Shown here: one piece after another, positions 55,339 to 64,000 of the stretch | Layout of the letters: every line of letters starts with the position of its first letter | How positions within the stretch are numbered: the first letter of the stretch is position 1 | Assembly (NCBI GenBank): GCA_029258325.1 | Contig: JARHZF010000100.1 | Span: 62,001 to 126,000 of the forward strand | DNA from: Anaerobiospirillum sp. | Lineage (GTDB): Bacteria; Pseudomonadota; Gammaproteobacteria; Enterobacterales; Succinivibrionaceae | Direction: 5' to 3' | DNA: 64,000 nt | The notes under the pieces: model-generated | Told to the model about the DNA's origin: nothing | The model's database searches: none | What the model saw: only the letters and a program-made list of their open reading frames with translations | Position numbers and translations under genes: made by a program

Positions 55339-58300
55339 TTACTTAACAGTTAGAACATCACCTGTATCTAAATTTTTTATCTTCACATCTAATTGATTAA
55401 ATGGAATTTCTATATTTTCTTTAGCAAAGCGTTTTAATGTCTGTTCACTTAGGTAATCAAAAGTATTTTTTCTATTACCAATTTCATTTACAAACACTTC
55501 ACACATAATAGTTACACTACTTGCATCTAAACTCTTTATATATATGCGAGGTGGTTTATCATGACTTAGATATTTACAGCTTTTTACAATTGATTTTAAG
55601 ATACCCTTAGCTTTAGTTGGATCTGCATCATAGGCAATACCTACAGCAAATTCAATCATAGTAATAGTATTAGATAAAGACCAATTAGTTAAAGCTGAAG
55701 TAATAAATTCCTTATTTGGAATTACAACTTCCTTATTATCAAAAGATACAATATTTGTAGCTCTAATTCTTATCTTATTTACTGTACCTGAAAGACCATT
55801 TAAAGTAACTATATCACCTACACGAATTTGTCTTTCAAATAAAATAATAAGACCTGATACAAAGTTTGCAAATATTTCTTGTAAACCAAAACCAAGACCT
55901 ACAGATAAAGCAGCTACAAGCCATTGTAAATTATCCCAACTAATACCAAGAGCACTAGCAGAGAAGATAACACCTAGAGCTGTAATTATATAAGATGAGA
56001 TAATTCTTACTGTATAACTTGTACTCTTATGTCCTACAGAAAATCTTAATAGGAATAAACGTTCTAAAAGAGCAGGCAAGTTTTTATTTAAAATTACAGA
56101 TATACTAAAGATGATAATAGCAGTAGATAGATCTGCTAAAGTTAGCATACTTGTTATTTCATAATTACCATTTACCAATGTCTTTGAAGACCAAATTATA
56201 ATGGTATCTAAATAAGATAGAACGCTAGCTAAATCTGACCATTGAATATAGAGTAAATAAGCAATAGCACAAAGAAGCATGATATTGATTAATTTAAAAG
56301 CTTTAGTATTAATTAGATCAAATTTCACGCTTTCATTCTTATTGTAATTATCGCTATTATCTTTTTTTACAATTAAATCTAAACCTTGTGATCTTAATTT
56401 ATTAGAATCTTCAGCTTCTTTTTCAAGAATAGCAAGGGCTTTAAATTTAGATGTCTTTAATAATCTAATTTCAGCTACATAAAGCTCACGTTTAATTAAG
56501 TTTGAAAGTAAAACATAGAGCATACATATATAGAATGAATATGCAATTCTATTAATTAGTTTAATAGCTGTATAGTAGTAACCTAAAGATAACATTACAA
56601 TTAAGGTTAAAGGTACAGCTATAGCACATAAAAGCTTTATGTAATCTATAAATAATATTTCTTCTGAATAAAACTTTTGTTTAAATGTTTTGTAAATAAT
56701 ACAAGTTAGATAAATACAGCAAATAAAGACAATAGTGTAACCTATATTATCTGTAGATATATATATAGGTTCTATCTCTCTAATATTTGCTATAGATAAA
56801 ACAGGAATAACAGCAAACCATACTTTATCTATAAAGCTTCTTTGCATCTTTACAACAGATGGAGGTGTAGCAAAGTGTCTTTGTGATAAAGAGTTAACTT
56901 TAAATATTTCAAGGAAGTATAAAAAGACAATAACATGCAATGCAAGCATTGACATAACAATATAGTGGTTTGCTGGATTTTCAAGCACTATATATATAAT
57001 AATTGAACCAAGACCTATGATGACAAAAGCTTTTGGCAATATGTAAAAGAACTTTATAAGTAGAGCAAGAGGTGTTACAAAAAATCCATCTGACACCTTA
57101 TCTATACGCATAGCAAGTTTATTATCTATTCTATTTAAAGTAGGGGATAGAGAATAAAGTAACCAACCTAGTAATAAACAAGGTATAAAAAAAGGCATTA
57201 AGAATTGAGATGTTCTTATATAAAAACCTTCTGTGCCTATAGTAGAGAAGAAACTTGTTAATTGATTTTGCACTATTGGTATATAGTTTTTAACAAAATC
57301 AATACCTAAAGGTAAATTACTTGATAACCAAAATAAATGTTCATTAATTAAAGATGTAACTTTAGCTTTAATAGTTTGATATTCAGAGTATTTAAGTTTT
57401 AAATTAATAGCTAAATTTTGAGACTCTGATAAACCTAAATAAAGTTGATCATATAACTCTTTTCTATGTTTAATAATAGATATAAGTTCTTCTCTATGAG
57501 GTTTAAGATTAGGATTCTTTTTTATATAGTTATCAATATAAAGATTTACATCAAAAATAGCATCTCTATAACTTCTAAGATCATACATCCATATATTTAA
57601 ATTAGGGATGAGCTCATCTAAGTTAAATGAAATAGCAACAGATGGAATCTCACTTTGTTGTCTATTTAAAAGACGAGATAAAATCAAACTTCCTTTTAAT
57701 TGAGTTAGTTGATCAGATAAGTTTTTTTCAATTTGCTTTACAGAAGAGAGGGCATTTTCAACCTCTAATACTTCTTGAGACATTCTGCTATTTCTTTTTA
57801 GGTTATTGTCAATATTAGCAATAATCTCTTTATTTTTTTTGATCTCTTTTTCAAGCTCAGGAATTTCTTTAACCTTACTATTTGATAAGTTGACATCAAT
57901 TTCAAGTTTTGATGCTACTTTTTCATTTAAATAAGATTGTATTTTTCTTATATATTCATTAAGCCATCTAGTTTCAAGTGTATAGATCTTGACCTTGTAA
58001 TTAGCAATATCAGATATAGAATTTTGATGATTTAATTGTTCTTTTAAATATTGATTTTCAAGTTCATATCTATAGTATGAAACCTTTTGTAAAAGCATAT
58101 CTATACTATCATTAGTTGAGTTTATATTTGTTATTTGTAATGATAGATTATTTATAGCTGTAGTATTTTTAGATATAGTAGCTTGAGCTCTTGTAGGTAA
58201 AGATTGAATATTTACAAATTCAGCATTAGCTTTAGATAAGTTTTCTTGAGCTAATTGTTGTGAAGATGTAAGATCTGATAGTTTTTGTTTTATTTCATTA

Positions 58301-58710
58301 TCAGAATAATCTTTAATTTCAGGTATATTATTTATATCAAACTTTGTATTAGCTTCAGTTAATTTCTTTTCAAGTATAGGGAATAAAGATGGAGCTTCTA
58401 AAACCATCTTCTCAAAGTTCTTTTTTTCATTACTTATATTATCTATTTCATTTAAAAGAGAACTTATCTGACCAATTTTATTTAACTCATTCTTTTTATC
58501 TTCATCAGATAAAGATATAGAGTCATTAATAGCTTTAACTTTATCTTTTAAATCTGTTTCTACAGATTTAACATTTATATTAAAAGTATTGTTGTTTATA
58601 AAATCTGTAGCACTTGTATCGCTTACAATATCAAGAGCAAATGCTCTATTTATAAAAATAAAAAGAAAAAATATATAGGAAAAAGAAAATATAAAGCTTA
58701 ATTTTTTCAT
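55339..58710 (-). CDS. Large mechanosensitive channel, MscK/MscM type
   Basis: A 1123-residue MscS-superfamily channel, close in size to E. coli MscK (1120) and MscM/YjeP (1107). It has a signal peptide (AFA-LDIV), then a periplasmic coiled-coil-rich domain (about 25-480) full of Lys/Glu/Leu. About ten membrane helices follow (500-930). The C-terminal MscS core reads ALSVGLGFGLQEIFANFVSG (pore helix), LFERQIRVGDIV, VVIPNKEFITSALTNWS and the mixed C-terminal domain. It should release solutes on membrane tension at downshock. MscK versus MscM cannot be decided from sequence alone. It is monocistronic. Confidence 0.9.
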   Translation of the reverse strand: MKKLSFIFSFSYIFFLFIFINRAFALDIVSDTSATDFINNNTFNINVKSVETDLKDKVKAINDSISLSDEDKKNELNKIGQISSLLNEIDNISNEKKNFEKMVLEAPSLFPILEKKLTEANTKFDINNIPEIKDYSDNEIKQKLSDLTSSQQLAQENLSKANAEFVNIQSLPTRAQATISKNTTAINNLSLQITNINSTNDSIDMLLQKVSYYRYELENQYLKEQLNHQNSISDIANYKVKIYTLETRWLNEYIRKIQSYLNEKVASKLEIDVNLSNSKVKEIPELEKEIKKNKEIIANIDNNLKRNSRMSQEVLEVENALSSVKQIEKNLSDQLTQLKGSLILSRLLNRQQSEIPSVAISFNLDELIPNLNIWMYDLRSYRDAIFDVNLYIDNYIKKNPNLKPHREELISIIKHRKELYDQLYLGLSESQNLAINLKLKYSEYQTIKAKVTSLINEHLFWLSSNLPLGIDFVKNYIPIVQNQLTSFFSTIGTEGFYIRTSQFLMPFFIPCLLLGWLLYSLSPTLNRIDNKLAMRIDKVSDGFFVTPLALLIKFFYILPKAFVIIGLGSIIIYIVLENPANHYIVMSMLALHVIVFLYFLEIFKVNSLSQRHFATPPSVVKMQRSFIDKVWFAVIPVLSIANIREIEPIYISTDNIGYTIVFICCIYLTCIIYKTFKQKFYSEEILFIDYIKLLCAIAVPLTLIVMLSLGYYYTAIKLINRIAYSFYICMLYVLLSNLIKRELYVAEIRLLKTSKFKALAILEKEAEDSNKLRSQGLDLIVKKDNSDNYNKNESVKFDLINTKAFKLINIMLLCAIAYLLYIQWSDLASVLSYLDTIIIWSSKTLVNGNYEITSMLTLADLSTAIIIFSISVILNKNLPALLERLFLLRFSVGHKSTSYTVRIISSYIITALGVIFSASALGISWDNLQWLVAALSVGLGFGLQEIFANFVSGLIILFERQIRVGDIVTLNGLSGTVNKIRIRATNIVSFDNKEVVIPNKEFITSALTNWSLSNTITMIEFAVGIAYDADPTKAKGILKSIVKSCKYLSHDKPPRIYIKSLDASSVTIMCEVFVNEIGNRKNTFDYLSEQTLKRFAKENIEIPFNQLDVKIKNLDTGDVLTVK

Positions 58711-58979
58711 AATAAAAACCTATAACAATATGCTCAATTAATAAAATTATAGGTAGAAAGATTTATTTTGTAAAATTTCAAATATAAGTTATTAAATTAT
58801 ATATTAATTTTTATTAAATAATGTTAAACAACAACATAGAAAAAAGATCAATAAATGTGCAAATATGTTAAGTGAAATAAAATATTTTTTTATTAAAATG
58901 ATATTTAATAGCAAGTGTTATTATTTATATTTTATATAAACAATATAATTTTATTTTTACACAAAAAGGAACAATAAAA
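58711..58979. other. AT-rich intergenic region before bioB
   Basis: A 269-bp divergent region between the channel gene and bioB. It is almost pure A/T, with many possible -10 hexamers. No BirA-type operator (dyad of TTGTAAACC) is visible, so the biotin control mode is unresolved. AAAAAGGAA before the GTG of bioB is its ribosome site. Confidence 0.4.
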
Positions 58980-59954
58980 GTGTCAAAACAATTACAAGAT
59001 ATTAAAAATAAAATATTAAATGGTGGATTTATAAGTAGAGATGAAGTAAATCAAATTAGAGATTTACCTTTAGATTTACTTAAAGAAAGTGCAAAAGAAA
59101 TAACTAAAAAATTTTTTAGTGATAAATTTGAGCTTTGCTCTATATCTAATGGAAAATGTGGTCGTTGCACTGAAAATTGTAAGTTTTGTGCTCAAAGTAA
59201 AGCATTTAAAACAGATGTAGAGGTAACACCTTTAAAAGATGTTGATACTTTCTTAGAAGAAGCATCTTATAATGCAACACGTGGAGTACATAGATTTTCT
59301 ATAGTAACATCAGGTAGAAGATTAAGTGAAAAAGATGTTGATGCTGTATGTTTAGCCTATGCTGCCATTAAAAAAACTCATAATATTGAACTTTGTGCAT
59401 CTCATGGTCTTCTTAAATATGAGGATTTTGTGAAATTAAAAGAGTCTGGTGTTACTCGTATTCATAATAATTTAGAAACATCAAGAAATTTCTTTCCTAA
59501 TGTTTGTACTACACATACCTTTGATGAAAAAATTGAGTCTATAAAAGCCGCTCAAAAAGCTAATCTTGATGTATGTTCAGGTGGTATTTTTGGTATGGGT
59601 GAGAGCTTTGACGATAGAATTGATATGGCATTTACCTTACAAGAATTAAATATAAAATCAGTACCTATAAATATCTTAAATCCAATTAAAGGAACTCCTT
59701 TTGAAAATCTTGATATCTTAAAAGAAGATGAGATTAAAAGAATTGTAGCAATTTATAGACATATTTTGCCAAAATCAGTTTTAAGATTAGCAGGAGGTCG
59801 CATTTTAATAAAAGATTTTGCAAATAGCTTGTATGATTATGGTATAAATGCCATGATTACAGGTGATATGCTTACAACATGTGGTCTTAGCATTCAAAGT
59901 GATATAAGCTCTGTTATTCAAAATGAAAGAAAATTATCTATTATAGATAAGTAG
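58980..59954 (+). CDS. bioB: Biotin synthase
   Basis: A 324-residue radical-SAM enzyme inserting sulfur into dethiobiotin. The start is GTG at 58980 behind AAAAAGGAA. The radical-SAM cysteine motif is CTENCKFCAQS (CxxxCxxC). Other blocks are ELCASHGLL, RIHNNLETSRNFFP, CSGGIFGMGES, NPIKGTPFE and LAGGR, where the arginine that ligates the second Fe-S cluster normally sits. The second-cluster cysteines (LCASHG and CSGG) are kept. It is not clustered with bioA/F/C/D; a solute-binding protein gene follows after 28 bp. Confidence 0.96.
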   Translation: MSKQLQDIKNKILNGGFISRDEVNQIRDLPLDLLKESAKEITKKFFSDKFELCSISNGKCGRCTENCKFCAQSKAFKTDVEVTPLKDVDTFLEEASYNATRGVHRFSIVTSGRRLSEKDVDAVCLAYAAIKKTHNIELCASHGLLKYEDFVKLKESGVTRIHNNLETSRNFFPNVCTTHTFDEKIESIKAAQKANLDVCSGGIFGMGESFDDRIDMAFTLQELNIKSVPINILNPIKGTPFENLDILKEDEIKRIVAIYRHILPKSVLRLAGGRILIKDFANSLYDYGINAMITGDMLTTCGLSIQSDISSVIQNERKLSIIDK

Positions 59955-59982
59955 TTTTATCGAATAGATTAAGGAGTGTCTT

Positions 59983-60735
59983 ATGGGGTCTAAATTAAAG
60001 GAAGTTATTAAATATTTTTTTCTTATGTTTATAACTTTTAGCTCTTTTTCAGCTCTAGCTACAAATGAAATTTATCATATTGGATGTGATATTGATTATA
60101 AGCCTTTTTCATGGTACGAAGATGGTGAATGTAAAGGTATAGAAGTTGATATCCTTAAAAATATAGCAAGAGAAGAAAATATTTCCTTTGTTTTAGTCCC
60201 TTTAAATTTTGGTGAGATTATGTCAAAACTTATTGAAAAGGAAATAGATGGAGCTATTGCCGGAATTAATCTTACAGAAGAAAGAAAACATTTCTTCGAT
60301 TTTTCAGTAGGTTATTATGAATCAGGTTTATCTCTTATTATAAGAGAAGATGAAATAGTACGAAGATTAGATTCTTTGTATGGAAAACGTGCTGTTGTAA
60401 AAAAAGGTTCAACAGGTGCTTTATTTGTTGAAGATCATCTTGATGTTTTAGGTTCTAAAATTTTATATGTAACATCAAGTAGTGAAATATTTGATGCTAT
60501 TAGAAATCATAAAGCAGATTACACTATAGATGATTATCCTGTTGTTAATTATCAAATTACAAATGGTATACAAAAAGGTGTAAAAATAGCTATTAAAAGT
60601 ATAGCAGGATCACCTAAACATGGTTTTACTGTTTTAAAAGGAACACATAAGGAATTAATTAGATTATTTGATGAGGGACTTTATAAGATTAAAGATAATG
60701 GTATTTATGATTTAATTTTGAAAAAATATCAATAA
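59983..60735 (+). CDS. Periplasmic amino-acid-type solute-binding protein (SBP family 3)
   Basis: A 250-residue exported protein with a signal peptide ending near SALATNE. Family 3 features are GCDIDYKPFSWYEDGECKG then IEVDILKNIA, GINLTEERKHFFDFSVGYYE with ligand-contact arginine, and DYTIDDYPVV late in the second lobe. It starts 28 bp after bioB with AAGGAG, so the two may share a transcript. No permease is adjacent. It is less similar to the tandem pair at 49952-51875 than those are to each other. Ligand unknown. Confidence 0.87.
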   Translation: MGSKLKEVIKYFFLMFITFSSFSALATNEIYHIGCDIDYKPFSWYEDGECKGIEVDILKNIAREENISFVLVPLNFGEIMSKLIEKEIDGAIAGINLTEERKHFFDFSVGYYESGLSLIIREDEIVRRLDSLYGKRAVVKKGSTGALFVEDHLDVLGSKILYVTSSSEIFDAIRNHKADYTIDDYPVVNYQITNGIQKGVKIAIKSIAGSPKHGFTVLKGTHKELIRLFDEGLYKIKDNGIYDLILKKYQ

Positions 60736-60744
60736 TATCTAAGT

Positions 60745-60779
60745 AAAAAAGATAAATAGATTTTGCTTTATCTCTTTTA
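60745..60779 (+). terminator. Weak terminator after the third binding-protein gene
   Basis: GATAAA (60751-60756) pairs with TTTATC (60767-60772) with A-run before and TCTTTTATT after. The stem is short and AT-rich. Confidence 0.5.
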
Positions 60780-60789
60780 TTAGATACTA

Positions 60790-61914
60790 TTAATCAATAT
60801 TAGCTTTATCTTCAACTACAGTTATAGAAACATAAAAAGGTTTTGATATTTTCTTATCATCATTTTTATCAACACGTACAAGTTTAAGATCAAGTGCTGT
60901 ATTAGGTGGAGTTGAGGATATAATATCAATAAGAGATCTTAAATTTATAATCTTCTTACCATTAACACCAATAATAATATCACCTACTTGTAAATCAGAG
61001 TTAGCTGCAGGACCTAGAGGATCTATATAGCCTATCTTTACACCTACAATTTTATTAGGTAGATTATGTGTGCCATCATCTGATATACCTAAGTAACCAC
61101 GTATAACACGACCTTGCTTTATAATTTCATTTACTACATATACAACAAGTTTTGTAGGTACTGAAAAACCTATACCATAGATACCTGTTACATCATCATT
61201 AAAAGATGCTGTATTTACTCCAACTAAATTACCTCTAGTATTAACTAAAGCACCACCTGAATTACCTTTATTAATAGGAGCATCTGTTTGTATTAGATCT
61301 TGTAATCCCTCTCTAATATCCATTTGCTCACGTGTAAGTAAACCAGAGCCTGTTCTTGCTGTAGCTGAGATAATGCCATGTGTTACTGTTTGACCTAAAT
61401 TATTAGGATTACCTATAGCTAAAACAACATCACCTACTTGTGGTACTTCATTTAAATTAATAGATATAGCTTGAAGATTGGTTGCATCTATTTTTAAAAC
61501 AGCTATATCTGTTCTTCTATCATAACCAATTACAAAAGCCTGAAAGGTTTGTCCATCTTGAGCTTGTACCCAAATAGCTGTATTAGGTTCATTTACAGAT
61601 GGTATAACGTGGTAATTAGTAACTATATAACCATCAGATGAAATAACCACACCTGATGCTGATGTTACTATGGATTTTATATCTCTTTTTCCAGATGAGT
61701 AATCATTATTTAGTCTTTGTACATATATATTTACAACACTAGGTGCTGCCTTTGCTACAGCATAGGAGTAACTTTGTAAATCAAAGTTTTTTGCATAAAT
61801 ACTTTCACCTATAGATTCACCTATATTAGGATTCAAAGCTAAAGCTGAGATACCTGCAATAATACCAGTAGCTAAAGGTGGTAATACATAGAGTAAGATT
61901 TTTCTTTTCAACAT
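60790..61914 (-). CDS. degS: DegS-type membrane-anchored serine protease
   Basis: A 374-residue HtrA-family protease with an N-terminal hydrophobic anchor (YVLPPLATGIIAGISALAL). The catalytic triad is His102 (TNYHVI), Asp136 (RRTDIAVL) and Ser219 (KGNSGGAL). A single PDZ domain occupies about 270-355. DegS cleaves anti-sigma factor RseA on outer-membrane-protein stress in E. coli; that role is inferred from the anchor, single PDZ and degQ-degS order. It lies 284 bp downstream of degQ, with a terminator between. Confidence 0.92.
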   Translation of the reverse strand: MLKRKILLYVLPPLATGIIAGISALALNPNIGESIGESIYAKNFDLQSYSYAVAKAAPSVVNIYVQRLNNDYSSGKRDIKSIVTSASGVVISSDGYIVTNYHVIPSVNEPNTAIWVQAQDGQTFQAFVIGYDRRTDIAVLKIDATNLQAISINLNEVPQVGDVVLAIGNPNNLGQTVTHGIISATARTGSGLLTREQMDIREGLQDLIQTDAPINKGNSGGALVNTRGNLVGVNTASFNDDVTGIYGIGFSVPTKLVVYVVNEIIKQGRVIRGYLGISDDGTHNLPNKIVGVKIGYIDPLGPAANSDLQVGDIIIGVNGKKIINLRSLIDIISSTPPNTALDLKLVRVDKNDDKKISKPFYVSITVVEDKANID

Positions 61915-62145
61915 AGAAAACTCATTTGCAAAAAGTAAGAATATAATCTTAAAAGACAGTTTTTAAAAGATCATAAAAATCACACTTAAGTATAAAGCAG
62001 AATCTTTAAATTTTTCTATTACTTAAAAATAAAAATTGAAAAGTATTTATAATTTATCTATAAAAAGTTATAAATTTAAGAACAATTGTTTTATTATAGT
62101 AAATTTAATTTATTGTTATTGTTTATATTTTTACAAAATAAATAT

Positions 62146-62181
62146 AAAAAGCATGGCTTGAGTTTTAACCATGCTTTTTTT
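62146..62181 (-). terminator. Terminator after degQ
   Basis: GCATGG (62151-62156) pairs with CCATGC (62169-62174), flanked by A's and T's for both strands. The rest of the 284-bp gap 61915-62198 is AT-rich, with no gene seen; a promoter for degS is expected there. Confidence 0.82.
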
Positions 62182-62198
62182 ACCTTCGTTAATAAAAA

Positions 62199-63578
62199 TT
62201 ATCTAACAGTTATAAATAAGGTTGAGTTGCCTCTTTGAATTAAGATAGCGTTAAGTTTGCCATTTGAATCTTTTAGATATTTTTGTAAATCATTTAAAGT
62301 TTTAATATTATTTCTATTAACACCTTTAATGATATCGCCTTCACGAAGACCAAATCTAGCTGCATTTGAGTTTTTATCTAGTTTTGTAATTTCAACACCT
62401 TGATCGGTATTTGAAAGTTCAGCACCTTCAAAGTATTTTGATAAAGACTTAGAGCTTTCTGCTGTTATTTGCTCTGATGCATCTAATTTAACTTTTACAT
62501 TTAATTCTTTACCATCTCTAAAGATACCAAGAGTTATCTCTTTACCTACAGCTTGTGTTGCAATCTTTGCACGAAGTTCGCCAAAAGAGTTTATTTTCTT
62601 ACCATCTATAGATGTAATAATATCACCTGGTTTAATACCCGCTTTTTGAGCTGCACTCTTATCTAAAACTTCATTAACAAAAGCACCTGCTGTTTGATTG
62701 TAACCAAAGTTTTTAGCTAAATCAGCAGTTAAAGCAGAGCCTGTAATACCAAGTTGACCACGTTTTACCTCACCAAATTCTTGAATTTGAGAGATAACAT
62801 TTTTAACCATATTAACAGGTATAGCAAAACCAATACCTATATTGCCACCATTAGGACCTAATATAGCTGTATTAATACCAATTAATTTACCATTAAAATC
62901 TATTAATGCACCACCTGAGTTACCAGAGTTAATTGCTGCATCTGTTTGAATAAAGTTTTCAATATTTTCTATATTTAAACCTGATCTACCAAGACCTGAA
63001 ATAATACCTGATGTTACAGTTTGACCTAGACCAAAAGGATTACCAATAGCTATTGCAAAATCACCAACTTCTATATTATCTGAGTCTGAAAATTCAATTG
63101 CGACCAAATCAGAGAAATCTTTTAATTGAATTAAAGCAAGGTCAGTATGTTCATCACCACCAATTACTTTACCTTCAAATTCACGGCCATCTGATAGTGC
63201 TACACGTATATCATCAGCACCATCTACTACGTGATAATTAGTAACTATATAACCTTTTTTAGCATCAACAATAACACCTGATCCTAATGCTCTAAATTCT
63301 CTTTGACGAGGCATAGAATTAAACTCAGGGAACATGAATTTAAATTCTTCAGGAATGTTAAAACTAGGACCTGCAACCTCTTTTTTACCTTTAATAGATA
63401 TGTTTACAACACTAGGTAATACTTGTTTTAACATTGGAGCTAAAGATGGAACTTTACCATCTTGGCTTGCTGCAGCTATTAAAGCTGGATTTACATCAGC
63501 AATAGCTGTTTGAGCAAATAATCCTGATACAGATAAAGCAAGTGCCATTGCAGTTAGTTTAAATTTTTTAATTGTCAT
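62199..63578 (-). CDS. degQ: Periplasmic serine endoprotease DegQ/DegP
   Basis: A 459-residue HtrA protease-chaperone with a signal peptide (LALSVSGLFAQTAIAD). Catalytic triad: His116 (TNYHVVDG), Asp146 (EHTDLALI), Ser221 (NSGNSGGAL). Two PDZ domains follow (about 265-350 and 370-455), as in DegP/DegQ. The DegQ call rests on the place before degS and the short LA-loop region. It starts 11 bp after the acidic zapG-like gene, so the two are probably co-transcribed. It degrades or refolds misfolded envelope proteins. Confidence 0.95.
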   Translation of the reverse strand: MTIKKFKLTAMALALSVSGLFAQTAIADVNPALIAAASQDGKVPSLAPMLKQVLPSVVNISIKGKKEVAGPSFNIPEEFKFMFPEFNSMPRQREFRALGSGVIVDAKKGYIVTNYHVVDGADDIRVALSDGREFEGKVIGGDEHTDLALIQLKDFSDLVAIEFSDSDNIEVGDFAIAIGNPFGLGQTVTSGIISGLGRSGLNIENIENFIQTDAAINSGNSGGALIDFNGKLIGINTAILGPNGGNIGIGFAIPVNMVKNVISQIQEFGEVKRGQLGITGSALTADLAKNFGYNQTAGAFVNEVLDKSAAQKAGIKPGDIITSIDGKKINSFGELRAKIATQAVGKEITLGIFRDGKELNVKVKLDASEQITAESSKSLSKYFEGAELSNTDQGVEITKLDKNSNAARFGLREGDIIKGVNRNNIKTLNDLQKYLKDSNGKLNAILIQRGNSTLFITVR

Positions 63579-63589
63579 AGTTTATTCCT

Positions 63590-64000
63590 TTATATTTCAG
63601 ATTGTACTTTTTTAACTTCTTCTTTTTTCTCTAAAATAGTTTTATCTTCTTCTTCCTTTAAAGATGTATCTAATTCTTCTTTTTCAAAAGAAGTAGTTGT
63701 TTCAATTTCTTGTTTAATATCTTCCTTTTCTTTTTCTAACTCCTCCTCTTTAACCAAATTATCTTTATTGTCTAAATTGTCCTTATCATCTAAAACATCT
63801 TGTTCTTCTTTTTCTTTTATATCATTAACAATGGTATTTTTTCTTAAGTCCTTTACGTTTACTTCAATATCATCATTATTTTCTTCAATAAAAGATTTTT
63901 TCTTACTATCTAAAGAATCAAGATTAGATAAATCATAGAAAATATCATCTGTATCTGTTTGACTAAATCTTTTAGAGCTATTTTGCATAAATTTTGCGTA
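63590..64000 (-). CDS. Acidic protein, probably the C-terminal part of ZapG (YhcB), cut by the window edge
   Basis: The frame is open to the window end (YAKF precedes the first in-window methionine at 63988), so the gene probably starts outside. The visible 136 residues are hydrophilic and mostly Glu/Asp/Lys in a low-complexity tail (EEELEKEKEDIKQEIE-like). YAKFMQNSSKRF resembles the YQHMAKSSSSLL segment near the C-terminal part of E. coli ZapG, and zapG directly precedes degQ-degS in E. coli. If so, it has an unusually long acidic tail. The alternative is a complete 132-residue protein of unknown function. Confidence 0.5.
   Translation of the reverse strand, partial: YAKFMQNSSKRFSQTDTDDIFYDLSNLDSLDSKKKSFIEENNDDIEVNVKDLRKNTIVNDIKEKEEQDVLDDKDNLDNKDNLVKEEELEKEKEDIKQEIETTTSFEKEELDTSLKEEEDKTILEKKEEVKKVQSEI

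Overview
The window is a strongly AT-rich gammaproteobacterial chromosome segment. Gene order repeatedly matches E. coli-type neighbourhoods: lptM-(lysA)-dapF-xerC-yigB-uvrD, cysS with divergent ppiB-lpxH, the S10/spc/alpha ribosomal operons in canonical order, yggS-proC-yggT, and a terminal zapG-like gene followed by degQ-degS. AT-rich composition, queuosine salvage genes, a UlaA-type PTS and a gene built from IS4/IS1634-like transposase parts fit a host-associated member of Succinivibrionaceae or a relative. This placement is inference; no rRNA gene is present to settle it, and no tRNA gene was recognised.

Layout. Positions 1-8500 carry diaminopimelate/lysine synthesis (lysA, dapF), chromosome and DNA maintenance (xerC, uvrD), rho with an unusually structured leader, and ddl on the minus strand. 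Positions 8600-22200 hold trxA, yhhQ, polA, lpxH-ppiB, cysS, a YbjD-type OLD nuclease, yicC and nrdAB. Positions 22200-26500 hold pyrE, a decayed queH fragment, a three-gene ascorbate-type PTS and an intact queH. Positions 26600-42100 are the ribosomal super-cluster: S10 operon (rpsJ to rpsQ), spc operon (rplN to rpmJ, including secY) and alpha operon (rpsM, rpsK, rpsD, rpoA, rplQ). A second, divergent rpoA follows rplQ. Candidate promoters and autoregulatory leaders are visible before rpsJ, rplN and rpsM.

Positions 42160-46500 encode a small acidic protein of unknown function and a 1309-residue protein. The large protein looks like a transposase split by about 800 acidic, partly repetitive residues. 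Positions 46500-64000 hold an L,D-transpeptidase, parC, two tandem solute-binding proteins, a HAD phosphatase, yggS-proC-yggT, a ferredoxin, an MscK/MscM-type channel, bioB with a third solute-binding protein, degS, degQ and the C-terminal part of a probable zapG.

The most notable signals are two. First, the two RNA polymerase alpha genes have diverged in complementary ways, which suggests an obligate alpha heterodimer with one copy dedicated to beta and the other to beta-prime. Second, the split transposase-derived acidic protein has lost at least one catalytic aspartate and looks exapted. The leader upstream of rho and the repeats upstream of nrdA are further regulatory candidates.
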